22,044 nt of DNA from JALYUA01 sp038229875 (GCA_038229875.1 JBBROA010000073.1:1-22044), one strand, 5' to 3'. Shown: positions 9,569-21,042, counted from the stretch's first letter. Numbers and translations: made by a program. The notes: generated from the letters alone by a model not told the origin.

Positions 9569-12229
9569 TCACTTTTCCCTCGCGAGCAACCCGGTCCAGT
9601 GGACGATCACGCGGATCGGCGATTCGGGGGTCTTCTGGAGCGGGACGCTGACCAGGAACCTGGATCCGTCAGGCGTCACGTCGAAGTTCTGGATTTCCGG
9701 GTCCTGGCGGAAGAGCGGCGCCGGCGTCCCGATTTCGAGCTGTCCTGCAAGGGCGATCGGAACGGCCATCAGGGAATCGTTCGACGAGATGTAGTACAGC
9801 TCCTTCCCGTCCGCCCGCCAGCGGGGAAGCCGGCCTCCGGAAGGAGAGATCCTCCGCTTCTGACCCGCGCCTTCGGTCAGAGCGGCGTAGATCTCGGGGA
9901 CTCCGGATTCGTTGGACTCGAAGGCGATCCACCGCCCGTCAGGAGAAAAGCGCGGGCTGGTCTCATGGAACCGCGTGCCGAGCCAGGAGAACGGTTTCCC
10001 CCCGCCCTTTAGCGGAAGAAGCCAGATGTGCCACAGCGCCGATTGCGCCTCGTTCAGGTAGACGAGGAACCGTCCGTCGCGGGAGATGTCTGCCGGTTCC
10101 TGTACGCCGGGCGCTTCCAAGAGCGCCCGCTCGCTGCCGGGCACCCCCGGAGCGATCTCGTAGATATCGGGCGGCCCCGTGCGGTCCGATCGGTAAATCA
10201 ACTTCGAACCATCGGGCGACCACACCGGCATCTTTTCGTCGATCGGGTCGGAGTGAATCCTCGTCGCGACGCCCGACGAAAGCTCGGTCACCCAGATGTC
10301 GGAGGTCCCCGTGCGGTGATCCTCGATGTCCGCGGCGGCTCTCTTCCCGTCCGGCGACAGGCGCACGCCCTTGACGACGACGGGCTCGCCAATTTGCCCG
10401 ATCCTTTTGCCGGTCCGATCCAGCCAGACGATCTCGTCGGGCCGGGCCGCCGTCTGGTAGGCGATGATTCCCGTCTGCGAAACCGAGAACGCCGCATGGC
10501 TCGGGCCGAAAAAATAATGAACGTTGGAAGCGATCAGCCGCGGCTCACCCGACAGAACGGCTTTCCGCTCGTCGAATGGCTGGGCGAAGAGCGAGCTTTC
10601 CCGCGCATAGACGAGGTACCCCGGCGCGGCATACTCAACGCGAGAGTTGAGACGGCTGACGAGCGCCGTCTCTTTCGACTCGAGCGACCCCACTCTCAAT
10701 TCGCGGATGTTGAGACTGCCGGTCCCCGCAATGTAGAGAAAACGCTTCCCGTCGGGCAAGAAGTGCGGCCAGATCAGAGTCGTCTGTCCGTGTGTGTGGT
10801 CGGGGGGCAGAACGAGCTCCGCCCGGCCTCCCGTATCCCGGACCCGGAAGATCCCCGGTGGGTTGAAGTTCGAGAAGAGGATCGTTCCGTCCCAATTCCA
10901 GGTTCCGACGAGGGCGAAGGCAGCGTCACAGAGCTCCACCGCCGGACCGCCGGCGGCGGGAATTTTCTTCAACTTCCCGTCGGCGTAGAACGCGATGAAA
11001 CGGCCGTCCGGGGACCAGAAATGGCCGGTCGCGTCGAGCGAGCCTTCAAGCTCCGTTGCCTCCTCCGAGTCGAGCGGTCGTACGAAGAGCCGGCGCCGTC
11101 CCTTCGAGTACGCCTCGATCACGAGGCGGGTGCCGTCCGGCGAGACCGACAGACCGCGGGAGACTTCGGGCGGGGAGTAGGTCGTGCCGGGCGGGACGGG
11201 AATGGTGAACCTCATAGGCGGTGCGGTGTTCTCCCGGGGGGCGCGTCGAAACAAGAGGCCCAGAGGAGCGAGCAGGAGAAGAAGGGCGGTGCCGGCCGCC
11301 GCGGCGGTCCACCGGCGTCGGGACCGTGACCCTGGCGAGACCGGAAGCGCCACCTGCTCCCGCGAGAGGTCGGAGAGATGGTCCCGCATGTTTGCCAGTT
11401 CGAGCGCGAGGTCCCGGGTCGAGAGATAACGTTGCCCGGGGTCCTTAGCGAGACAGCGTTCGAGCATCCATCGCAATGCGAACGGCGAGAGCGGTGCGGC
11501 CGCCTCGAGGGGCTCCGGTTCCTCGCGGATGACGGCCACGAGGGTCTCCGCGGTGCTGCCTCGGGAGAACGCCCGTTTGCCGGTCAGCATCTCGTAAACC
11601 ACCGAACCGAAAGAAAACTGGTCGGAGCGGAAATCGACGCGTCGCCCGGTCGCCTGCTCGGGTGACATGTAACCGACCGTCCCCAAAACCATCCCCGGGG
11701 TCGTGGGATCTCCAACCGTCTGCGCGGATGTGACGTCGGACTCTCCCGTGCCTGCGAGTTTCGCCAGGCCGAAGTCCAGGATTTTGACGAAGCCGTCCCG
11801 GGACACCATCAGGTTCTCGGGTTTCAGGTCCCGGTGAACGATCCCGGCCTCGTGAGCCTTCGCGAGCGCGTCCGCGATCTGCGCCGCGAGGACGAGTAGG
11901 CGTTTGGGAGGCATCGCGCCGTCGGCGATGATCTCGCGGATGGTGGATCCCTGCACGAGCTCCATCGCGATCCAGGAGACCGAGTCCGTGGTGCCCACCT
12001 CGTAGATCGTGACGATGCCGGGGTGGTTGAGAGCGGACGCCGAGCGGGCTTCCCGCTCGAACCGGGAGAGCCGGTCCTGATCCGCGGCGAGCGACTCCGG
12101 CAACACCTTGATCGCCACCTCGCGGCCGAGCCGCGCGTCGCGGGCGCGCCACACCTCGCCCATGCCGCCGGCTCCGAGAGGCGACAGGATCTCGTAGGGG
12201 CCGAGCTTCGAACCCGCGGTCAATGTCAG
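9569..12229 (-). CDS. K4: membrane Ser/Thr protein kinase with PD40 propeller (type A kinase, type B propeller hybrid)
   Basis: Complete 886-residue receptor-type kinase if it begins at the CTG at 12229. Kinase motifs are intact: Gly-loop 18-27, Lys41, HRDLKPEN with Asp134, DFG Asp152, S-P-E near 189-191; membrane helix about 307-326. The kinase half matches K2 (E-N-L-M-V-S-R-D-G-F-V-K-I, S-D-Q-F-S-F-G, A-V-I-R-E-E-P-E-P-L). The propeller matches K1, K3 and K5 (F-W-S-P-D-G-R near the start, H-F-L-P-D-G-K-R-F-L-Y, S-V-S-Q-T-G-I-I-A-Y), so the gene looks recombinant. The family N-terminus M-T-L-T-A-G-S-K-L-G aligns with CTG-ACA-TTG, giving a CTG start with a good ribosome-binding site and a -10 box just upstream. 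An in-frame GTG at 12322 would add 31 Arg-rich residues and lies upstream of that promoter; a TTG at 12223 is another option. The remnant kinase gene precedes it by 133 bp. Confidence 0.93.
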   Translation of the reverse strand: MTLTAGSKLGPYEILSPLGAGGMGEVWRARDARLGREVAIKVLPESLAADQDRLSRFEREARSASALNHPGIVTIYEVGTTDSVSWIAMELVQGSTIREIIADGAMPPKRLLVLAAQIADALAKAHEAGIVHRDLKPENLMVSRDGFVKILDFGLAKLAGTGESDVTSAQTVGDPTTPGMVLGTVGYMSPEQATGRRVDFRSDQFSFGSVVYEMLTGKRAFSRGSTAETLVAVIREEPEPLEAAAPLSPFALRWMLERCLAKDPGQRYLSTRDLALELANMRDHLSDLSREQVALPVSPGSRSRRRWTAAAAGTALLLLLAPLGLLFRRAPRENTAPPMRFTIPVPPGTTYSPPEVSRGLSVSPDGTRLVIEAYSKGRRRLFVRPLDSEEATELEGSLDATGHFWSPDGRFIAFYADGKLKKIPAAGGPAVELCDAAFALVGTWNWDGTILFSNFNPPGIFRVRDTGGRAELVLPPDHTHGQTTLIWPHFLPDGKRFLYIAGTGSLNIRELRVGSLESKETALVSRLNSRVEYAAPGYLVYARESSLFAQPFDERKAVLSGEPRLIASNVHYFFGPSHAAFSVSQTGIIAYQTAARPDEIVWLDRTGKRIGQIGEPVVVKGVRLSPDGKRAAADIEDHRTGTSDIWVTELSSGVATRIHSDPIDEKMPVWSPDGSKLIYRSDRTGPPDIYEIAPGVPGSERALLEAPGVQEPADISRDGRFLVYLNEAQSALWHIWLLPLKGGGKPFSWLGTRFHETSPRFSPDGRWIAFESNESGVPEIYAALTEGAGQKRRISPSGGRLPRWRADGKELYYISSNDSLMAVPIALAGQLEIGTPAPLFRQDPEIQNFDVTPDGSRFLVSVPLQKTPESPIRVIVHWTGLLAREK

Positions 12230-12235
12230 GTCAAT

Positions 12236-12262
12236 TCCCCCGGAGTGTGTGCGGCGATTGTA
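12236..12262 (-). promoter_or_regulatory. Probable promoter -10 box and ribosome-binding site of K4
   Basis: On the minus strand, TACAAT (12262-12257) matches the -10 consensus at five of six bases. A start near 12250 would leave a leader of about 20 nt containing GGGGGA (12241-12236), 6 nt before the CTG at 12229. No good -35 is visible at 16-18 bp spacing. Together these support the CTG start and argue against the GTG at 12322. Confidence 0.45.
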
Positions 12263-12362
12263 TGCGGGCGACTTGCTTCTCGATCGCGTCGCGCCGCGCC
12301 GCCGGAAGGAGGGGAACGCCACGCCCTCCGTCTGGTGACCGCTGTCCCCGCGTCCACTTCGG

Positions 12363-12790
12363 TTACTTCAGACCCTCTGCCAGGTTCAGCTCGGAAAGGA
12401 CCCGGCGGATCCGGTAGACATAGTGCTTTCCGTCCGGCGTGAGCACGAGGTTCCCGTAGAGCACCCCGACGGGATCGGGAGAAAGCTCCTTCCAGATCAC
12501 CCGCGCGCCGGTCGCCAGATCGAGCCGGGCGATCCGGGCGGGCCACGTGCGGTCCCAGAGGAAGAGCGCGCGGCCCGTGAACCAAACCTCTTTGCCGTCG
12601 GGGGACCAGGAGAGGCCGTCCAGGCCGGGGAGTTCAGGTCCGTCAGCCGCTCGACTTGGGCCCCTCGCAGACGAGCAACGCTCACGTAGCTGGCGTTGTT
12701 TCCATAGAAGGGGTGCTCCAGAAACGTCACGTTCTGTCCGTCGGCCGAGATGCGCGTGTGGCCGAGGCGCGCGCCGGGCGACAGGCTCAT
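12363..12790 (-). pseudogene. Remnant of a type A kinase-propeller gene: internal deletions and a frameshift
   Basis: Starts 10 bp after the K5 stop, with an ATG at 12790 preceded by GAGG. The first residues, M-S-L-S-P-G-A-R-L-G, are the N-terminus of this kinase family, but they run straight into propeller sequence (H-T-R-I-S-A-D-G-Q-N-V-T-F-L-E-H-P); the kinase domain and membrane helix are absent. After V-E-R-L-T-D-L, near 12630-12635, the frame must shift by one base to continue as L-P-G-L-D-G-L-S-W-S-P-D-G-K and then the last blade (R-L-D-L-A-T-G-A-R, L-T-P-D-G-K), ending S-E-L-N-L-A-E-G-L-K and TAA at 12363-12365. That final part aligns with the C-terminus of K8. If repaired it would encode about 142 residues against 857-864 for type A relatives. 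Without repair, translation from 12790 ends after about 97 residues at 12497. A sequencing error could explain the frameshift but not the missing kinase domain. Confidence 0.8.
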
Positions 12791-12800
12791 GTCCCCGGCC

Positions 12801-15439
12801 TCAATTCGCCTTCTCCGGGATCCAGCCGCTGACGACCAGGATCGGAAGCGAGGCGTCCTCCGGCCGGCGGGAGTTGACCACGAAGCGTTGCCCGTCGGCG
12901 GCCGCATCGTAATGATTCCGGGCTTCGATGAGCGGGAGGATACGAGTCTGGAAGAGCGCGCGGGCGGGTCCCGCCTCGAACGGTGTCGCGGTCCCGACCT
13001 CGACGGCCATGAGCTTGCTGTCCGGAGAGATGTAGAACAGCTCGCGTCCGTCCCCTCTCCACCGCGGCTGACTGCCGCCGCCCGACGACACCTGCCGCCG
13101 CTCACGGGATTCCGGAAAGCTCCGGACGAAGATCTCCGAGATTCCCGACTCCTCCGACTGATAGGCGAGCCAGCTTCCATCGGGAGACAGGCGCGCCCCG
13201 TACTGGTTGAATTTCGCCTGCAGGACGGGACGGCTCTGCCCGGTCTGCATGTCGCGCACCCACACGTCGTTGTGGAAGATCCGCCAGTCGATAGTTTCGT
13301 AGAAGATGAGACGGCCGTCTCGAGACCAGTCATCGAGGGGAGTGAAGCCCGGCGATCGAAAGAGCATCCGTTCCGCTTCCGCCCCGCCCGCGTCCCGGAT
13401 GTAGACCTCGCCCGACGGAAACGCGCTGTAGAGGATCCGACGGCCGTCGGCGCTCCAGAGAGACGTTGCGGCGATCAGCGCCTGGGAGGAGAGACGAACG
13501 AGATTCCCGCGATCGAGATCGCCCGCCCAGATGGCCCCTGCAAGCCCCTCGGTATCGATCCGCGACACGGCCAGCCGCCGGGCGTCGGGCGAGAACGCCG
13601 GCTCCCAATAGGCGCCGGGTGAGCCGATCGCCTGAAGCTCGCGTCCGGCGCGGTCGTACAGCTGGAGGCGGCTCTCCGTAGCCCCGCCCGTCTGGTAAAC
13701 GAGAAGCCCCGTCTCCGACGCGGACGCGGACAACGCGGCCGTGGCAACGCCGTTCCACCGAATTTGTTCGACGACCGGGAACGCCTCGCCGGTTACAACA
13801 CGTCTCTCGGCGTCGAACCGCTGTCCCATCAAACGGTCCCCGCTCCTGTAGAGGAGGAAGCCCGGCGCCGCGTAAAGGCCGCCGCCGTCGGCGGAACCGA
13901 GGCGGGTCGTTTCTTTCAAATCGAGCGAACCCACGTACGTGCCGGAGGACTTCGGATCGCCGCTCAGCACGAAATAGAGAAAGTGTTGCCCGTCGGGCAG
14001 GAAGCTCGGCCAGCGATTGGTCTCCTGCGGCCGCGCGACGAGATGCGGGAGGCTCGAGGACTGTCCCCCGTTCTCTCCCACGCGGTGAACTTCTCCACCG
14101 GCGTTGATGGAGAAGACGATCGTGCCGCGAGAACCCCAGGACCCGCCGCGTGAATTGGGGGCGTCGCAGAGGAGAACGGGCGACCCCCCGGCAGCATCCA
14201 TCCTCGCGAGCTTCCCCTGCGCGAAGAACGCGAGCGAGCGCCCGTCGGGTGCCCAGAAAGGGTAGCTCGCACCGTCGGTTCCTTCGAGCCGTCTCGCCTC
14301 GAGGGAGTCGAGCGGACGGATGTAGAGAAAGTCATGCCCGTCGGACGTCGTCGCGACGAAGGCGAGCCTTCGCCCGTCCGGCGAGATCGCGGGCATTCCC
14401 TGGAACGCCGTCCCGACGGGGGGCGCGATCGCGAACCGCAGACGGGTCGTGGGCGTCGGTCCGCCACGGTGCGGGCGCAGGAGCAGGGACCCGAGCAGGG
14501 CGGCCAGAAGCGCCGCCGCGGCCGCCCAGCCCGCAGCGCCTCCCCATCGCCGCCGCGTCGGGAGGGTTTCCGTCGCCGGGGTCCCGGATTTTTCCCGCAC
14601 TTCCTCGAGCTCGAGGACGATGTCGCGGGCACTTTGCCAGCGCCTCTCCGGTTGCTTGGCGAGGCAGCGCTTCACCACCCGCTCGAGCCCCGGCGGCGAC
14701 ATCGGTTGCACGGCGAGAAGGGGAGCCGGCTCCGTGTGAAGGATCGCTCCGATGAGGGACGCCTGGCTCGTTCCGGCGAAGGCCTTTCTGCCCGTGGCCA
14801 TCTCGTAGAGCACCGCGCCGAACGCGAAGATGTCGGTCCGCGCGTCGGCCTCCTTCGCCTCGAGCTGCTCCGGGGCCATGTACTGGAGAGTCCCGAGAAT
14901 CGTCCCTTCCGCCGTCAGGTTCGCCTGCGTCGGGAGGCCGGTCAGATTCTGCGGTGAAGTGGCCGGTGAGAAGACCTTCGCGAGGCCGAAGTCCAGAAGC
15001 TTCACGCCCGACTGCGTCAGCATGACGTTGCCCGGCTTCAAATCGCGGTGCACGATCCCGCTCCGATGCGCCCGGTCGAGCGCATCGGCAATCTCAACCC
15101 CGTAGCGCAGAGTCTGCTCCGCCGGAAGCGGCCCGTTCGTCAGCCTCTCGGCGAGCGTCTCCCCTTCGAGGTATTCCATGACGAGGTAGTCGGTTCCGTC
15201 CTCGTGGCCCACGTCGTAGACCGCGCAGATGTGGGGATGGGAAAGCTGGGAGATCGTCCTCGCCTCGCGGTCGAATCGCTGCCGCACAGCGGGCGCCTCC
15301 GAGAGATGCGCGGACAAAACCTTCACCGCGACGGTGCGGTCGAGCCTCGTGTCTCTCGACTTGTAGACCTCTCCCATCCCGCCCGCGCCGATCGGCGCGA
15401 GGATCTCGTACGGACCGAGTCGGGAGCCGGCCGTGAGAG

Positions 15440-15443
<4 letters not shown>
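12801..15443 (-). CDS. K5: membrane Ser/Thr protein kinase with PD40 beta-propeller (type B), TTG start
   Basis: Complete 880-residue receptor-type kinase. Gly-loop 18-27, Lys41, HRDLKPGN with Asp134, DFG Asp151 and A-P-E at 190-192 are present, followed by an Ala/Leu-rich membrane helix at about 301-322 and a propeller with S-P-D-G-R, A-P-D-G-R, S-P-D-A-R and S-P-D-G-S turns. The C-terminus ends V-S-G-W-I-P-E-K-A-N. The start is a TTG at 15443: it gives the family N-terminus M-T-L-T-A-G-S-R-L-G and overlaps the TGA of K6 as TTGA, behind a strong ribosome-binding site. The frame is open a further 198 codons upstream inside K6, but that extension reads as Arg/Gly-rich out-of-frame sequence and is rejected. 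The overlap implies translation coupled to K6. Nearest relatives in the window are K3 and K1. Confidence 0.95.
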
Positions 15444-18013
<2,570 letters not shown>

Positions 18014-18027
18014 GAATTTGTCGAGGG

Positions 18028-18033
18028 ATTCTA
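18028..18033 (-). promoter_or_regulatory. Putative -10 box for K6 with a very short leader
   Basis: On the minus strand TAGAAT matches the -10 consensus at five of six bases and ends 14 bp before the ATG at 18013. The predicted leader is only about 8 nt and has no Shine-Dalgarno sequence. No convincing -35 is present at usual spacing. Confidence 0.35.
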
Positions 18034-18255
18034 CCGTTTCGATAATCCTGAGGCCCCTTCGGCCCCTCCGAGTCCGGCTCGAAATCAGTCGGCGCGGTAA
18101 GCGGGGGATGTGCGGTGCGCGCTTCGAAGAGGGCGAACGGGAAGATGGATCGGACCGTCCATTAAGCTCTGCGAGCGAATGTCACGACCCCTCGCACCTT
18201 CCGGAAAGTCCAGGTCCGTCCAGAGGTCGCTCTTTCTCGCTCAGACGATCCGTCC

Positions 18256-18278
18256 CGTGAAGCACGCGTCGCTTCACG
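18256..18278. repeat. Perfect inverted repeat (8-bp arms, 7-bp loop) downstream of K7
   Basis: CGTGAAGC (18256-18263) and GCTTCACG (18271-18278) are exact reverse complements around ACGCGTC. It lies about 120 bp after the K7 stop. No T-run follows on the minus strand, so a classical intrinsic terminator is not supported. A Rho-assisted end, an RNA-stability hairpin or an operator for K6 are possible. Confidence 0.5.
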
Positions 18279-18308
18279 AGGGCATGGTCGTTCGGTAGGC
18301 TGACAGAG

Positions 18309-18359
18309 TCACTTCAGTCCTTCCGCCGCGAAAGCCGGCGAATGCCGCAGTCGAAGAGT
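18309..18359 (-). pseudogene. Possible C-terminal scrap of a second lost type A kinase gene
   Basis: In a frame different from K7, the minus strand reads R-H-S-P-A-F-A-A-E-G-L-K followed by TGA at 18309-18311. This fits the type A terminus S-x-L-[FYN]-[LV]-[VA]-E-G-L-[KR]-stop of K2, K8 and the remnant at 12363-12790; the last five residues and stop position match that remnant exactly. Further upstream the similarity fades before K7 ends. The match is short, so chance is not excluded. The left limit (stop) is firm; the right limit is approximate. Confidence 0.4.
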
Positions 18360-18399
18360 ACGGTCCTGCCCTGCCGAGATCGCCTTTGCCTCGAAGGCG

Positions 18400-21042
18400 T
18401 CACTGCGCCGCCTTCCCCCGGAACTCCGCGAACCAGTTCTGCACGATCGCGATCGTCCGTCCGCGGCCCGGGTCGCCGGCTCCGGCATTCTTCAACATCA
18501 GAAAACGACCGGCGTCTTCGCCCGTTTCGAAGCCGTCGACGAGGATCCCGAACCAGACGAGCTTCGCTCCGCTCGGTTCGCGTGTGAACAGCTTGCGCGG
18601 AGGTCCCAGCGACAGCGTCGGCGACGTCTTCACCTCCACGGCCATGATGTCGTTGTCACGCGCGTAGAAGAGCTCGTCCCCCCGCCGGCCCCACCGAGGA
18701 GATCGTCCGCCATCCGATGACACCTGCCATTTTCCTTCGCCTGACGGGAAGGGCCGGATCTCGACCTCGCTTCGGCCCGCCAACCACGAGGAGTATGCGA
18801 CGTAGCGTCCGTCGGGAGAGACTGCCGGTTCAGCCTGAGCGCCCGGCGACCGCGCCAGCACCACGGGCTTCGTATCCGCGCCGAATCGGACGTAGGCGAG
18901 GTCGAACTCCGTTCCCATCTCGAGGATGGAGTAGACGAAGGCGTTTCCATCCGGCGTGAAGCAGCCTCCCATTCCCTTGGAGATCAGGCGGGCCTCTCCT
19001 CCTCCATCCGCGGGCCTCATCCAGATGGCCAGAGAATCCTGATCCCCGCCGGTCTGATAGGCGATGCGATCGCCGGAAGGCGACCAGACCGGCGCCGCTC
19101 CGGGCGAGACTCCTTCGGTTGTCAGCCGCCTGCGGGTGCCGCGTACCAGGTCGAGGATCCAGATCTCCGACCTCTCCTCCTCGCTGATCGCGATCGCGAG
19201 CCGGCGGCCATCCGGCGACAGCGCCGGCAACGGCGTGAAGAATCCCGGCTCTCCGACCGTCCCGACCTCGCCGCCGTTCCGATCCTTCCAGACGAGCCGG
19301 GTGAGAGTCTCGAAAGGCCCGCGCGAGAACGCGAGGGCGCCGTTGGACGCCGCATTTGGGAATCTCGCGTTCTGCGCCACGAGAAACGGGCTTCCCACAA
19401 CCTCGAGCCGCGACAGGGAAAAGGTGACCGCCCACACGCCTCTGTACGGCGCGTCGCGGCGGAAGAGCAGGTGGCCGGACGGTGAATAAGTGGGATTCCA
19501 GAGACGTTCTCCCGGAAGCTGCAGCAATGTCTTGCGAGCCGCCCCCGTCAGAACCGCGATGGTATCGGGACCCTGCGGGGCGCGATGCACCACGAAGAGG
19601 ACGCCTCTTCCGCCGGGAAGCGCCCCCGGTGTGTGAAAGTCCGCGTCGATCTTCGGATCGGGCTCGAGAAGGGGCGTCGATTTCCCGCCGTCCGCGGGAG
19701 CCTGAAGCAGACCGGTGAAGCCCATCGAGAACACGATCCGCTTTTCGGAATCCCATGCCACTCCGCCCGCCCGCCCCACATCGCCGGACAGCTCCGCGAC
19801 GGCGGTGCGATCTCCGCCCCCGCTGGACATCTTCCACAGCTTCTTTTCCGAGGCGAAACCGATGAAAGAGCCGTCGGGCGACCAGAATGGGGCACCCGCG
19901 CCGGAGCTGCCGGGCACCTCGCGAGCCTCGAGCTGACGGAGGTCCCGAATCCAGAGCCGCCCGTCGGCGGAGTAAGCGATTCGGGTTCCGTCCGGCGAAA
20001 GACTGATGGGGTTGGCGCCGTCGACGTCGAGAAACGGTGCGGCGATCTCGAGCTTCCGCAACGGCAATTCGGGGGGCGGGCCCGTGCGCCGCAGCGCCAG
20101 GGCCGCCAGGCCTGCCGCCGCCAGTAGGGCGCCGGCGAGCGCCCACCACGGCACTCCGGCGCGCGAAGCCGAAGCCGCCACAGGCGGCGGCTCGATCGGC
20201 TCCTGCAGCTCGATCCGCGCGTCGGTGATGTCGTGGAAGCGCAGGTTTCGGTCCCGATTCAGGCAGCGTCTGAGGACGCGGCGGATCGAGCCCGGTGTCG
20301 CGGCCGGGAGGGCCGCCCAGTCCGGCTCTTTCGTCAGGATGGCCGCGAGCGTGTCGGAGACGGTCTCGCCGGCGAACGCCTTCTTTCCGGTCAGGGTCTC
20401 GTACAGGACCGCCCCGAAGGCCCAGATGTCGGCGCGCTTGTCCACGGTTGTTCCACGCGCCTGCTCGGGAGACATGTACGCGGCCGTCCCGAGCACGACG
20501 CCGGCCTGCGTCGCGGCCGTGATCGTCGGCGAGTGCGAAGCGTCGATGGGACGAGACTCGTCGATGAGCAGCTTCGCCAGACCGAAGTCGAGGACCTTGA
20601 CCTCACCGTCCGCCGTCAACTTGACGTTAGCCGGCTTCAGGTCCCGATGGATGATTCCTTTTTCATGGGCCGCGGCGAGCGCCTCGGCGATCTGACAAGC
20701 GATCATCGACGCTTCGTCGACGGACACGGTGTCGCGCGCGATCCGCTCGGCCAGCGTTTCGCCCTCGACCAGCTCGAGCACCAGCGCCTCGACGCCGCCC
20801 GACTCCTCGAGCCCGTAGATCGAAGCGATGTGCGGGTGATTGAGCGATGCTAAGACCTGCGCCTCGCGCCGGAACCTCGCGAGCCGCTCGGCGTCCCTGG
20901 CGAACGCCTCCGGCAGGACCTTGATCGCCACCTCGCGATGGAGCTTGCCGTCCCGCGCCCGGTACACCTCACCCATGCCGCCCGCGCCGAGCGGCGCGAC
21001 GATCTCGTAGGGGCCGAGCTTCGTGCCCGCGGAGAGGCTCAC
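18400..21042 (-). CDS. K7: membrane Ser/Thr protein kinase with divergent beta-propeller (type C), GTG start
   Basis: Complete 880-residue receptor-type kinase. Gly-loop 18-27, Lys41, HRDLKPAN with Asp134, DFG Asp152 and S-P-E at 191-193 are present. The kinase is the most divergent of the set (N-V-K-L-T-A-D-G-E-V-K-V before DFG; A-D-I-W-A-F-G-A-V-L-Y-E after it). A membrane helix lies at about 297-317. The propeller also differs: it opens with L-R-K-L-E-I-A-A-P, has S-P-D-G-T, S-P-D-G-S, S-P-D-G-R and F-T-P-D-G-N turns, and ends A-I-V-Q-N-W-F-A-E-F. The start is the GTG at 21042, giving M-S-L-S-A-G-T-K-L-G and overlapping the K8 stop as GTGA, with GAGG 6 nt upstream. Translation is therefore probably coupled to K8. 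Nothing in the window shares its propeller, so it likely senses something different, which is inference. Confidence 0.95.
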   Translation of the reverse strand: MSLSAGTKLGPYEIVAPLGAGGMGEVYRARDGKLHREVAIKVLPEAFARDAERLARFRREAQVLASLNHPHIASIYGLEESGGVEALVLELVEGETLAERIARDTVSVDEASMIACQIAEALAAAHEKGIIHRDLKPANVKLTADGEVKVLDFGLAKLLIDESRPIDASHSPTITAATQAGVVLGTAAYMSPEQARGTTVDKRADIWAFGAVLYETLTGKKAFAGETVSDTLAAILTKEPDWAALPAATPGSIRRVLRRCLNRDRNLRFHDITDARIELQEPIEPPPVAASASRAGVPWWALAGALLAAAGLAALALRRTGPPPELPLRKLEIAAPFLDVDGANPISLSPDGTRIAYSADGRLWIRDLRQLEAREVPGSSGAGAPFWSPDGSFIGFASEKKLWKMSSGGGDRTAVAELSGDVGRAGGVAWDSEKRIVFSMGFTGLLQAPADGGKSTPLLEPDPKIDADFHTPGALPGGRGVLFVVHRAPQGPDTIAVLTGAARKTLLQLPGERLWNPTYSPSGHLLFRRDAPYRGVWAVTFSLSRLEVVGSPFLVAQNARFPNAASNGALAFSRGPFETLTRLVWKDRNGGEVGTVGEPGFFTPLPALSPDGRRLAIAISEEERSEIWILDLVRGTRRRLTTEGVSPGAAPVWSPSGDRIAYQTGGDQDSLAIWMRPADGGGEARLISKGMGGCFTPDGNAFVYSILEMGTEFDLAYVRFGADTKPVVLARSPGAQAEPAVSPDGRYVAYSSWLAGRSEVEIRPFPSGEGKWQVSSDGGRSPRWGRRGDELFYARDNDIMAVEVKTSPTLSLGPPRKLFTREPSGAKLVWFGILVDGFETGEDAGRFLMLKNAGAGDPGRGRTIAIVQNWFAEFRGKAAQ

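Larger units (their letters stand above)
18014..18399. other. 386-bp gene-free region between K7 and K6
   Basis: No credible complete gene. From K6 outward it holds a -10-like box (18028-18033), an imperfect palindrome at 18145-18162 (ATGGATCGG, A, CCGTCCAT), a perfect inverted repeat (18256-18278) and, next to K7, a short minus-strand frame ending like a type A kinase (18309-18359). It probably carries the promoter of the K6-K5 unit and the 3' end of the K8-K7 unit. Confidence 0.6.

Noticed and set aside
6694..9651. Long plus-strand open frames opposite K3 (6694-8124 and 8311-9651), and a similar one at 10028-11329 opposite K4
   Set aside because: They mirror the codon structure of the minus-strand kinases, have no recognisable domains, and are Arg/Gly/Pro-rich, so they are antisense shadows.
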